A program made the translations under genes and the position numbers. Shown in pieces: positions 17,321-25,542 of a stretch of 64,000 bases of DNA. The stretch covers positions 682,001-746,000 of the forward strand of contig NZ_CP082839.1 in assembly GCF_019930585.1 (NCBI RefSeq), written 5' to 3'. The notes under the pieces were generated by a model. That model was not told the DNA's origin. It did no database searches and was given only the letters and a program-made list of their open reading frames with translations. Position 1 is the stretch's first letter; the number at the start of each line of letters is the position of its first letter. This stretch comes from Sphingomonas nostoxanthinifaciens. GTDB lineage: Bacteria > Pseudomonadota > Alphaproteobacteria > Sphingomonadales > Sphingomonadaceae.

Positions 17321-19207
17321 TCAACCGCTGACGCGGGCGAGGATACGCCCCAGCCGCGCCGAGAAAGCGCGCGGATCGGCCGGCAATTCGCCGTCGGCGA
17401 TGCGCGCCTCGTCGAACAGCAGGTGCGCGGCATCTTCGCGCAGGCCGGCGTCGCCGTCGTCAAGCCGGCTGAGGCTGTCGATCAGCGCGTGGTGCGGGTT
17501 CAGCTCGAGCACCGGCTTGGCGGCGGAGGGCAGGCGCCCCGCGCCGGCGAGCAGTTTTTCCAGCTGACGGTCCATGCCATGCTCGGGCGCCACGAGGCAG
17601 GCGGCGCTCTCGGTCAGGCGATTCGACGCACGCACGTCGGACACCGCCTCGCCGAGCGTATCCTTGACGAAGGTGATGAAGCGACCGACCTCATCCGATG
17701 CCTCGGTAGGGGCGGCGGCGTTGTCGGGAAGCGGGATCAGGCTCAGGTCGGCCTGTCCCTGCGTCACCGACTTGAACGGCTTGCCGTCATGGTCGGCGCC
17801 GCCGGTCACCCAGAAGCTGTCGACCTGATCGGACAGCAGCAGCACCTCGATCCCGCGCGCGCGGAAGCCCTCGAGTTGCGGCGAGCTCGCCAGCCGGTCG
17901 AGATCGGTGCCGACCGCATAATAGATTGCGGTCTGATTGTCCTTGAGCCCTGCCGCATAGTCCTTGAGCGAGCGCCAGCCGTCGCCGCTCGCGGTGGTGC
18001 GGAAGCGGGCGAGGCCGAGCAGCTGCTCGCGGCGCTGGAAATCCTCGTACAGGCCCTCCTTGATGACCGCGCCGAAATTGTCCCAGATCGCCAGGAAACG
18101 CTCGGGCTCGTTCTCCGCCAGCTTTTCCAGCTCGGACAGCAAGCGGTTGGTGACGCCCTTCTGGATCGCGCTGAGCACCGAGCTCTGCTGGATCATCTCC
18201 CGCGAGACGTTGAGCGGCAGGTCGGCCGAATCGACCAGCCCGCGCACGAAGCGCAGGTAACGCGGCAGGATCTCCGCCTCGTCGGTGATGAACACGCGGC
18301 GGACGTAGAGCTTCATCCGCCCGCTGCGCTCGGGATCGAACAGGTCGAACGGCTTGGTCTCGGGCACGAAGGCGAGCACGGTATATTCGTGCCGCCCCTC
18401 GGCGCGGTAATGCAGCGTCAGCGCCGGAGCGTCGAACTGGCCGGCATTGCTGCGGTAGAATTCGGCATAATCGTCCGCGCTGATCTCGCTCTTGGGGCGG
18501 GTCCACAGCGCCGCGCCGTCCGCGATCTGCCGCGGCTCGGCCTCGGGCGTGTCGCGGATGAAGATCGGCACCGGCGCATGACCCGACTGCGTCTTGATCG
18601 TGCGCTCGACCTTGGCTGCCTGGGTGTAGTCGGCGGCCTCCTCCTTCAGGTGCAGCGTCACGCGCGTGCCGCGTGCCGGCGCCTCGGCCGGATCGACCGG
18701 GCCGACCGTATAGGTGCCGAGGCCGTCCGATTCCCAGCGCGCGGCGGCGTCGCTGCCGGCGCGGTGCGACAGCACCTCGATCCGGTCGGCGACCATGAAG
18801 GCCGAATAGAAGCCGACACCGAACTGGCCGATCAACTGGCTGCCTTCTCCGTCCTGAGCGGCGGCGATGCGGTCCATGAACGCCTTGGTGCCCGAGCGCG
18901 CGATCGTGCCGAGCGCCTCGACCATCTCGCCTTCGTCCATGCCGATGCCGTTATCCTCGATCGACAGGCGCCGCCCCTCGGCATCCAGCGTCACAGTGAT
19001 CGCGGGCGCGGCGCCGTCGCCCAGCAAGGCCGGGTCGCTCAGTCCCTCGTAGCGCAGTTTCTCGCACGCATCGGCCGCGTTGGAGATCAACTCGCGCAGG
19101 AAGACGTCCTTGTCCGAATAGACGGAATGCACCATCAGGTGCAGCAGCTTCGCGACATCGGCTTCGAAGGAGCGGGTCGCGGGCGCGGCGTCGGTGGCGG
19201 TCGTCAT
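17321..19207 (-). CDS. htpG: Molecular chaperone HtpG (Hsp90)
   Basis: Protein of 628 residues, normal for bacterial Hsp90, an ATP-dependent cytoplasmic chaperone dimer. The N-terminal GHKL ATPase has LRELISNAADACEKLR, DNGIGM and GQFGVGFYSAF. The middle domain has VFITDEAEILPRYLRFVRG and SREMIQQS. The C-terminal dimerisation domain is complete. ATG 19207 gives MTTATDAAPATRSFEAD; the frame extends upstream to 19372 but that overlaps the divergent gene. A sigma-32-like promoter (19251-19279) lies upstream. Confidence 0.97.
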   Translation of the reverse strand: MTTATDAAPATRSFEADVAKLLHLMVHSVYSDKDVFLRELISNAADACEKLRYEGLSDPALLGDGAAPAITVTLDAEGRRLSIEDNGIGMDEGEMVEALGTIARSGTKAFMDRIAAAQDGEGSQLIGQFGVGFYSAFMVADRIEVLSHRAGSDAAARWESDGLGTYTVGPVDPAEAPARGTRVTLHLKEEAADYTQAAKVERTIKTQSGHAPVPIFIRDTPEAEPRQIADGAALWTRPKSEISADDYAEFYRSNAGQFDAPALTLHYRAEGRHEYTVLAFVPETKPFDLFDPERSGRMKLYVRRVFITDEAEILPRYLRFVRGLVDSADLPLNVSREMIQQSSVLSAIQKGVTNRLLSELEKLAENEPERFLAIWDNFGAVIKEGLYEDFQRREQLLGLARFRTTASGDGWRSLKDYAAGLKDNQTAIYYAVGTDLDRLASSPQLEGFRARGIEVLLLSDQVDSFWVTGGADHDGKPFKSVTQGQADLSLIPLPDNAAAPTEASDEVGRFITFVKDTLGEAVSDVRASNRLTESAACLVAPEHGMDRQLEKLLAGAGRLPSAAKPVLELNPHHALIDSLSRLDDGDAGLREDAAHLLFDEARIADGELPADPRAFSARLGRILARVSG

Positions 19208-19250
19208 GGCGGGTCGGATCATCCTCTTCACGGGGGTGCTTTGGGCGCGC

Positions 19251-19279
19251 AGATGGCGGCAGCCGGCGGCCCTTTCAAG
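19251..19279 (-). promoter_or_regulatory. Sigma-32 (heat-shock) promoter of htpG
   Basis: On the minus strand CTTGAAA (19279-19273), a 14-base spacer and CGCCATCT (19258-19251) match the heat-shock consensus CTTGAAA-N13-15-CCCCATnT at all but one position. The expected transcription start would leave a leader of roughly 37 bases before htpG. Confidence 0.75.
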
Positions 19280-19295
19280 TCGGGAGGATTTTCCA

Positions 19296-20366
19296 ATGCG
19301 CATCGCCCTCGCCCTTCTCGCGGCGCTGCTGCCAGCCACCGCCGTGCGCACGGAGGCGCCGCTCCACATCACCGCGATCGACGTCGAGGGTGGGGCGGCG
19401 GTGCTTTACGTCACGCCGCAGGGCCATTCGCTGCTGATCGATACCGGCTGGGAAGCGGGGCAGGGCAACCCGCCCGCGGCCCCCGGCGTCGCGCCGCCGC
19501 CGACCAGCGCGCAGAAGATCGTCGCCGCCGCCAAGGCCGCGCACCTCAGCAAGATCGATTACGTGCTCGTCACCCATTATCATGCCGATCATGTCGGTGG
19601 GGTGGCGGAGCTGGCCGCCTCCTTCCCGATCGGCACCTTCCTCGATCACGGCGTCAATCGCGAGCTGCCCAAGGATGGGGGCGCCGCGCAGCCGCAGTCG
19701 CCGGCCTATTTCTATCCGAAATATCTGGCGGCGATCGGCAGCCATCCGCGCCGCAGCCTCACCCCCGGCACGCAGATTCGCATCGACGATCTCGTGCTGA
19801 CCGCGATCGACGGCGACGGCGCGGTGCCGCCGCAGCCGCTGCCGGGCGGCGGCGCGCCCGGTGTGGGATGCGCGACCGCACAGAACGAGGCGAATGACGG
19901 CGGTATAGAGAACCCCAAGTCGCTCGGCGTGCTGCTCAGCTACGGCAAGGCGCGCATCCTCGCGCTCGGCGACACGACGTGGCAGGTCGAGAACAAGCTC
20001 GTCTGCCCGGTCAACCTGATCGGCCCGGTTGACCTGATGGTCGCCGACAATCACGGCAGCGGCAACAGCAGCAGCCAGCCTTTCCTCGACACCTTGTCGC
20101 CGCGCATGATCCTCTTCATCAACGGCGCGACCAAGGGCGCCGACGGCGAGACGTTCGATCGCGTCGCGCAGATGCCGCACAAGCCGGTGGTGTGGCAGCT
20201 TCATGTCGCCACGCGCAGCCCCGACAAGAATGCGCCCGACGCCAATATCGTCAATCCGACATCGATGCCCGACGCGCACCTGCCGCTCGAGATCGCGGTC
20301 GAGAAGACCGGCGCGATCACCGTGCGGAACCCGCGTACGGGTGCCGCGCAGCGTTATGCGGGGTAA
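19296..20366 (+). CDS. Exported metallo-beta-lactamase-fold hydrolase
   Basis: Protein of 356 residues with a signal peptide (RIALALLAALLPATAVRTEA) and a metallo-beta-lactamase fold. The metal motif THYHADHVGG gives His94, His96, Asp98 and His99. Later GDTTWQVE and ADNHGSGN contribute further ligands. Its arrangement is closest to ComEC-like competence-type hydrolase domains, here as a stand-alone secreted protein. GGGAGGA (19282-19288) sets ATG 19296. The open frame upstream to 19194 overlaps the htpG 5' region and is not used. The YeiH-type gene follows after 7 bp and is probably cotranscribed. Substrate unknown. Confidence 0.85.
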   Translation: MRIALALLAALLPATAVRTEAPLHITAIDVEGGAAVLYVTPQGHSLLIDTGWEAGQGNPPAAPGVAPPPTSAQKIVAAAKAAHLSKIDYVLVTHYHADHVGGVAELAASFPIGTFLDHGVNRELPKDGGAAQPQSPAYFYPKYLAAIGSHPRRSLTPGTQIRIDDLVLTAIDGDGAVPPQPLPGGGAPGVGCATAQNEANDGGIENPKSLGVLLSYGKARILALGDTTWQVENKLVCPVNLIGPVDLMVADNHGSGNSSSQPFLDTLSPRMILFINGATKGADGETFDRVAQMPHKPVVWQLHVATRSPDKNAPDANIVNPTSMPDAHLPLEIAVEKTGAITVRNPRTGAAQRYAG

Positions 20367-20373
20367 GCGCTGA

Positions 20374-21435
20374 ATGGGTGCCGAGGAGTTTCGCGTCGGC
20401 CGTCAGGTGATGGCGGCCGATCTCTACGGCGATCTGATGCCGTTGCCGGCGAAGCCGGTGCGCGCGATCGATCATCTGCCGGGGCTGGCGGTGACGCTCG
20501 CCGCGACGCTGGCGGCCGGTTATCTGTCCGATCATTACGGTGCGCCGCTGACATTGATGGCGCTGCTGATCGGCCTCGCGCTCAACTTCCTCAATGCCGA
20601 CGCGCGGCTCGCGCCGGGGCTGGTCTTCGCCTCGCGCGCCTTGCTGCGCTGGGGGATCGTGCTGGTCGGTGTGCGGGTGACGCTGATGCAGATTGCCGGG
20701 CTTGGTTTGCCGGCGCTGGCGGCGGTGATCGTGATCGTGGCGGCGACGCTCGGCGCGGGCGTGATCGCGGCGCGGCGGCTCGGCTTCTCGGCCGCATTCG
20801 GCGTGCTCGCGGGCGGATCGGTCGCGATCTGCGGCGCATCGGCGGCGATGGCGTTTGCGAGCGTGCTGGGCGAGCGGCGGATAAGCCAGGCGCAGCTCGC
20901 GCTGACGCTGGTCGGCATCTCGGCGTTGAGCGCGTTCGCGATGTTCCTCTATCCGATCATCGCGCACCATGTCGGGCTCGACGATCGGCAGGCGGGCTTC
21001 ATGCTGGGTGCTGCGATCCACGACGTCGCCCAGTCGCTCGGCGCGGGCTATTCCTTCTCGCCCGGCGCGGGCCAGACCGCCGCGATCGTCAAGCTCACCC
21101 GCGTCGCCCTGCTGGCGCCGGCGATGGCGGTGGTCGCGTATTTCTTCCCCGCCGATGGCGAGCGGAAGAAGGGCGCGAGCCCGCTGCCGTGGTATGTGAT
21201 CGGCTTCTTCGTGCTGGCCGCGATCAACTCGACCGGCGTGGTGCCCCCCGTTGCGGCGGACGGCGCGCAGCGGCTCGCGACCGGCTGTCTCGCCTGCGCC
21301 GTCACCGCCACCGGCATCCGCTCGCCGATGCAGCAACTGCTCGGCAATGGTCCGCGCCCGTTCATCGCGATCGGCGTGGCGACCGTGGTCGCACTCGTAC
21401 TCGCACTGACGGCCGCGCTGACGATCATCCGCTGA
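20374..21435 (+). CDS. YeiH-type (UPF0324) putative sulfate exporter
   Basis: Protein of 353 residues with about ten hydrophobic helices and the conserved UPF0324 blocks ALLIGLALNFL, LLRWGIVLVGVRVT, GVLAGGSVAICGASAAMA and AAIHDVAQSLGAGYSFS. The family is usually labelled putative sulfate exporter because some members sit with sulfonate genes; direct evidence is limited. It starts 7 bp after the metallo-beta-lactamase gene and ends convergently against otsA. Confidence 0.85.
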   Translation: MGAEEFRVGRQVMAADLYGDLMPLPAKPVRAIDHLPGLAVTLAATLAAGYLSDHYGAPLTLMALLIGLALNFLNADARLAPGLVFASRALLRWGIVLVGVRVTLMQIAGLGLPALAAVIVIVAATLGAGVIAARRLGFSAAFGVLAGGSVAICGASAAMAFASVLGERRISQAQLALTLVGISALSAFAMFLYPIIAHHVGLDDRQAGFMLGAAIHDVAQSLGAGYSFSPGAGQTAAIVKLTRVALLAPAMAVVAYFFPADGERKKGASPLPWYVIGFFVLAAINSTGVVPPVAADGAQRLATGCLACAVTATGIRSPMQQLLGNGPRPFIAIGVATVVALVLALTAALTIIR

Positions 21436-21447
21436 CGCGGACGAGGC

Positions 21448-22848
21448 TCAGCCCAGCTGGTGCAGCGGTGCGCGCGGTGCCGGCTCGCGCTCCAGCATGT
21501 CGAGGAAGCGGTTGCACCACCAGGTGACGTCCTCGCGCCGGACGATGTCGATCATCTTCTCCCACCGTGCGACGCGCTCGGCGCGCGGCATCGCGAGCGC
21601 TTGCGCGATCGCGTCGGCAATCTCCTCCGGGCTGTAGGGATTGACCAGCAGCGCGTCCTTGAGTTGCGCCGCCGCGCCGGCAAAGCTCGACAGGATCAGC
21701 ACGCCGGGATCGGCCGGATCCTGTGCCGCGACATATTCCTTGGCGACGAGGTTCATCCCGTCGCGCAGCGGCGTGACGAGGCAGATGCGCGCGGCGCGAT
21801 AGATCCCCGCCAGCACATCGCGCGCGAAGCCCTTGTTGACGTAGCGGATCGGGACATAATCCATATCCGAATATTCGCCGTTGATGCGGCCCGACAGCGC
21901 ATCGAGCCCGGCGCGGATCGCGCGATACGTCTCGACATTCTCGCGGCTCGGCGGCGCGATCTGCAGCATGTAGACCAGCCCGCGAAAATCGGGGTGGAGC
22001 GACAGGAACCGCTCGAAGCCGAGGAAGCGCTCCTCCAGCCCCTTCGAATAATCGAGCCGGTCGACGCCGACGATCAGCGTGCGCCCGGTCGCGCTCATAT
22101 ACATGCGCTCCTGCGCGTGGCGCGCGGGGGCGGCGGCGGCGGCCTCCTCGAAGCTCGCCGTCTCGATGCCGATCGGATCGGCAAACACGCGCACGCTGCG
22201 CTCGCCGACGGTGACCGTGCCGTCCTCGGCGATCGTGCCGCCGAGCTGGCGCTCGACATAATGGAGGAAGCTGTCGAGCCAGTCCTGCGTCTGGAAGCCG
22301 ACCACGTCGTAGGCGAACAAGGCCTCGACCAGCTCGCGATGGCTCGGCAGCGACAGCAGCATGTCGGCCGGCGGCCACGGAATGTGGAGGAAGAAGCCGA
22401 TGCGGTTCGCGCAGCCCTGCTCGCGCAGCTCCGCGCCCAGCGGGATCATGTGATAATCGTGCACCCAGACGAGGTCGTCGGCCTCGATCAGCGGGCCGAC
22501 CGTCTCGGCGAAGCGGCGGTTGACGCGTGCATAGCCGCTGTTGAAGTCGCGCTCGAACTCGGTCAGGTCGATGCGATAGTGGAACAGCGGCCACAGGGTA
22601 CGGTTGGCGAAGCCGTCATAATATTCGTCGACGTCCTGCTGCTCCAGGTCGATCGTCGCGGTGGTGACGCCGTTCGCCTCGCGATAATGGATCTCGCCGG
22701 TAAACTGCTCGGTCGTCTCGCCCGACCAGCCGAACCAGATGCCGCCCTTGTCGCGCAACGCCGCCTGCAGCGCCACCGCCAGCCCGCCCTGATTGCCGCC
22801 TGACGACGGCAATTGCACGCGGTTCGAGATCATGATGAGCCGGCTCAC
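21448..22848 (-). CDS. otsA: Trehalose-6-phosphate synthase
   Basis: GT20 enzyme of 466 residues making trehalose 6-phosphate from a nucleotide-glucose and glucose 6-phosphate. Recognised blocks: SRLIMISNRVQLP at the start, WFGWSGET, LWPLFHYR, DLVWVHDYHMIPLG, GVDRLDYSKGLEERF and TPLRDGMNLVAKEYVA. The GTG start (22848) overlaps the TGA of the GH15 gene, so translation is coupled. The frame extends far upstream inside the GH15 gene, but family alignment starts at this GTG. Third gene of the otsB-GH15-otsA operon. Confidence 0.95.
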   Translation of the reverse strand: MSRLIMISNRVQLPSSGGNQGGLAVALQAALRDKGGIWFGWSGETTEQFTGEIHYREANGVTTATIDLEQQDVDEYYDGFANRTLWPLFHYRIDLTEFERDFNSGYARVNRRFAETVGPLIEADDLVWVHDYHMIPLGAELREQGCANRIGFFLHIPWPPADMLLSLPSHRELVEALFAYDVVGFQTQDWLDSFLHYVERQLGGTIAEDGTVTVGERSVRVFADPIGIETASFEEAAAAAPARHAQERMYMSATGRTLIVGVDRLDYSKGLEERFLGFERFLSLHPDFRGLVYMLQIAPPSRENVETYRAIRAGLDALSGRINGEYSDMDYVPIRYVNKGFARDVLAGIYRAARICLVTPLRDGMNLVAKEYVAAQDPADPGVLILSSFAGAAAQLKDALLVNPYSPEEIADAIAQALAMPRAERVARWEKMIDIVRREDVTWWCNRFLDMLEREPAPRAPLHQLG

Positions 22849-24626
22849 CGCACCGAACTCCACGGCTTTGACAGCAGCATCGCGCAGTTGATGAGGCCGA
22901 CCAGCGAATAGGTCTGCGGGTAATTGCCCCACAGCTCGCCGGTGGCGGGATCGATATCCTCGGACAGCAGCCCGGCGGGCGTGCGGCGCGACACCATCTC
23001 GTCGAACAAGGCACGCGCATCCTCGGCCCGGCCGGTCGCCGACAGCGCCTCGATCAGCCAGAAGGTGCAGACGTTGAACGCGGTGTGCGGCAGGCCGAAA
23101 TCGTCCTCGGTGGCGTAACGCAGCATGTGCGAGCCGCGTCGCAGCCCTTCCTCCACCGCGACGAGCGTCGAGCGGAAGCGCGGCGCGTCGGGCGGCAGGA
23201 AGCGCAGGTCGAGCAGCTGGATGATGCTGGCGTCGAGATCGTCGCCGCCGAACGTGGCGGAGATGCGCTGGGTTTCCTCGCGCCACGCCGCGCCTTCGAT
23301 CGCGGCGTGCATCGTGTCCGCGCGCTCCTGCCAGAAGGCGCGGCGATCCTCGAGCCCCAGCGCGTGCGCCGCATTGGCGAGCCGATCGCATGCCGCCCAG
23401 CACATCGCCGCCGAATAGGTGTGGACGTGCGCGCGCGTGCGCAGCTCCCACAGGCCGGCGTCGGGCTTGTCATAGACCGTCCAGGCGAGCTCGCCCACTT
23501 CCTCCAGCGCGCGGAAATCCTCGACGCCCCCCATGCGCAGCAGCCGCTGGTCGAAGAAGGCCTGCGCGTTGGACAGCACGATCTGGCCATAGGCATCATG
23601 CTGGATCTGCTCGGCAGCCTGGTTGCCGACGCGTACCGGGCCCATGCCGCGATAGCCGGGCAGCGACGGCTCCAGCCGTTCGGGCACGCGTGTCGCGCCC
23701 GATACGCTGTACAGCGGCTGGATATGGCCGTTGCGCGCATCGTCGACGATGTTGCGCAGATATTCGAGATAGCTTTCGAGCACATCGAGCGCGCCCAGCC
23801 GGTTGAGCGCCTGCACCGTGTAATAAGCGTCGCGGATCCAGCAGTAGCGATAATCCCAGTTGCGCCCGCTATCGGCATGTTCGGGCAGCGAGGTGGTGAG
23901 CGCCGCGACGATCGCGCCGGTCTCCTCGTGCTGGCACAGCTTCAGCGTGATCGCGGCGCGGATCACCACTTCCTGCCATTCAAGCGGGGTGGCGAGCCCG
24001 CGCACCCAGTGGCGCCATTCGCGCTTGGTGCGTCCGCGCATGTTGCGCACCGATTGGCCGAGCACGCCGATGAAGCTCTCGTCCGGTCCGAGGAAGAAGT
24101 GGATGGCGCGCTCGACGCGGAACCAGCCTTCCTCCTGGATGTGGCCGACCGGCGCGTCGGTGGTCAGCCGCAGCGTCTGTTCGCCCAGTTGGTAGCGGAT
24201 GTGGTTGGTGCCGACGGTGCGCTCGGCGGCATGGCCCCAGTCGCGCGCGGCGCGCAGACGCATGCGGATGCGCGGGCTGCCCGACACCGGCCGGACGATC
24301 CGCGCAAACGCGGTCGGGCGATAGAGGCGCTCGTCATGTTCGAAGCGCGGGCAGAAATCGATGATCTCGACCACGTTGCCCGCGCCGTCGTCATGGACGG
24401 TCTTCAGGATCGGGGTGTTGCGCTCGTAACGCTGGGTGGTGGTGGCGCTGCCTTGCAGCTCGATCGACCAGAAGCCGGTCTCGGGCGTGTCGCCGCCGAG
24501 CAAAGCGGAGAAGACCGGCTCGCCGTCGACGCGCGGCACGCATCCCCAAACGAAGCTGCCCTTGCTGTCGATCAGCGCGGAGACCTGGCAATTGCCGATC
24601 GGCCACAGGTTGAGGTCGGCGGTCAT
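22845..24626 (-). CDS. GH15 family glucoamylase/trehalase-like protein
   Basis: Protein of 593 residues of glycoside hydrolase family 15. It begins LNLWPIGNCQVSALIDSKGSFVWGC, the N-terminal beta-sandwich, followed by an alpha/alpha-six barrel with RNWDYRYCWIRDAYYTVQAL (catalytic-region block), SLPGYRGMGPVRVGNQA and GLLSEDIDPATGELWGNYPQTYSLVGLI at the C-terminus. Family members release glucose from alpha-glucans or split trehalose. The ATG overlaps the otsB stop (ATGA) and its own stop overlaps the otsA start. Its position in the trehalose operon suggests trehalose or glycogen turnover; there is no signal peptide. Confidence 0.92.
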   Translation of the reverse strand: MTADLNLWPIGNCQVSALIDSKGSFVWGCVPRVDGEPVFSALLGGDTPETGFWSIELQGSATTTQRYERNTPILKTVHDDGAGNVVEIIDFCPRFEHDERLYRPTAFARIVRPVSGSPRIRMRLRAARDWGHAAERTVGTNHIRYQLGEQTLRLTTDAPVGHIQEEGWFRVERAIHFFLGPDESFIGVLGQSVRNMRGRTKREWRHWVRGLATPLEWQEVVIRAAITLKLCQHEETGAIVAALTTSLPEHADSGRNWDYRYCWIRDAYYTVQALNRLGALDVLESYLEYLRNIVDDARNGHIQPLYSVSGATRVPERLEPSLPGYRGMGPVRVGNQAAEQIQHDAYGQIVLSNAQAFFDQRLLRMGGVEDFRALEEVGELAWTVYDKPDAGLWELRTRAHVHTYSAAMCWAACDRLANAAHALGLEDRRAFWQERADTMHAAIEGAAWREETQRISATFGGDDLDASIIQLLDLRFLPPDAPRFRSTLVAVEEGLRRGSHMLRYATEDDFGLPHTAFNVCTFWLIEALSATGRAEDARALFDEMVSRRTPAGLLSEDIDPATGELWGNYPQTYSLVGLINCAMLLSKPWSSVR

Positions 24627-25396
24627 AGAAGCTCCGAAAGCGAGGTGGTGAGCCAGCGGTGCAGCGCCGCGACGCCGGGCAGGCGCCACGATGCCGCGGT
24701 GTCGCGGGGATCGCCGATCAGGATGCCGCCGCCGCCAAGCGCGCGGGCGGCGATGAAACCGTCCTCATCGGTGACGTCGTCGCCGCAGAAGAACGGCGTC
24801 GATCCGGCGAAGCCCGGCAATTGCATCAACGCGGCGAGTGCCGCGCCCTTGTCGCCCGCCACGCGCGCCTCGGCCATCATCTTGCCGTGCTGCAGGATGA
24901 GCCCGGCATCGGCCGCGATCCGCGCCGCGAGCCCGAGCGCGGCGGGTTCGCGCTCCGGCGCCAGCCGGTAATGCAGCGCGACGCCGTGGCTCTTCACCTC
25001 GACGATCACGCCCGGATGCGCCTCCGCAAAGGCCTCGAAACGCTGCGCGACGTCGTGCAGCGATGCGGCGCCGTCGGCCGCGACATAGCCTTCGGTCGGC
25101 GTGCGGCGTTCGGCGCCGTGGCTGCCGGCCAGCGTGATCGCGGCGGCGGCCGGCCCGAGCAGGGCATCGAGCTGGCGGATCGAACGGCCGCTGACGATCG
25201 CCAAGCGCCCGTCGAGCGCGGTCATCAGGCGATCGAGCAAGGCGAGCAGATCGGCGCCGACGATCACGCCGTCGGGCCGCTCGGCAAGCTCGACCAGCGT
25301 CCCGTCGAAATCGAGGAAGAGACTATTGCTCGCGAGGAGCGGCGGGGGCGGCGGCCGATCGACGACCGGCGCAACCGCTTGGCTGGGCGCTAGCAT
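24623..25396 (-). CDS. otsB: Trehalose-6-phosphate phosphatase
   Basis: HAD-superfamily phosphatase of 257 residues that dephosphorylates trehalose 6-phosphate. The nucleophile motif FLDFDGTLVEL has Asp29 and Asp31. VSGRS is motif II. KGAALAALM and FFCGDDVTDEDGF supply the later acidic metal sites. It is the first gene of the otsB-GH15-otsA operon. The start ATG 25396 has only AGGGA close by and possibly a very short leader. Confidence 0.95.
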   Translation of the reverse strand: MLAPSQAVAPVVDRPPPPPLLASNSLFLDFDGTLVELAERPDGVIVGADLLALLDRLMTALDGRLAIVSGRSIRQLDALLGPAAAAITLAGSHGAERRTPTEGYVAADGAASLHDVAQRFEAFAEAHPGVIVEVKSHGVALHYRLAPEREPAALGLAARIAADAGLILQHGKMMAEARVAGDKGAALAALMQLPGFAGSTPFFCGDDVTDEDGFIAARALGGGGILIGDPRDTAASWRLPGVAALHRWLTTSLSELL

Positions 25397-25542
25397 GCAT
25401 CCCTAATGCACGATCCGCCGCGCCGTTCCAACCCATGCTGCACCGCAACGGTCGCGATGAGCTGCTTAGGACCACTGGCCTCTTGCGGCGCCCGGTCGCC
25501 CGCGTAGACTTCGGATCAGCGGGATCACCGCAGGGGAGCAGG
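25397..25542. promoter_or_regulatory. Divergent promoter region of the trehalose operon and the GFOR-like gene
   Basis: 146 bp separate the two start codons. On the minus strand GGAAC (25429-25425), 16 bases and CATT (25408-25405) resemble an EcfG promoter with one mismatch in the -10 (CGTT expected). The distance to the otsB ATG is very short, so this is tentative. Confidence 0.35.

Noticed and set aside
17098..17331. A 77-codon plus-strand frame.
   Set aside because: It is antisense to the Cys-rich small gene, which has a much better ribosome site and a sensible protein layout.
17315..19897. An 860-codon plus-strand frame.
   Set aside because: It is antisense to htpG, whose family match is unambiguous, and its 3' part overlaps the metallo-beta-lactamase gene in another frame.
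20374..21435. Calling the YeiH-type protein a proven sulfate exporter.
   Set aside because: The label rests on context in other species; nothing nearby concerns sulfur.
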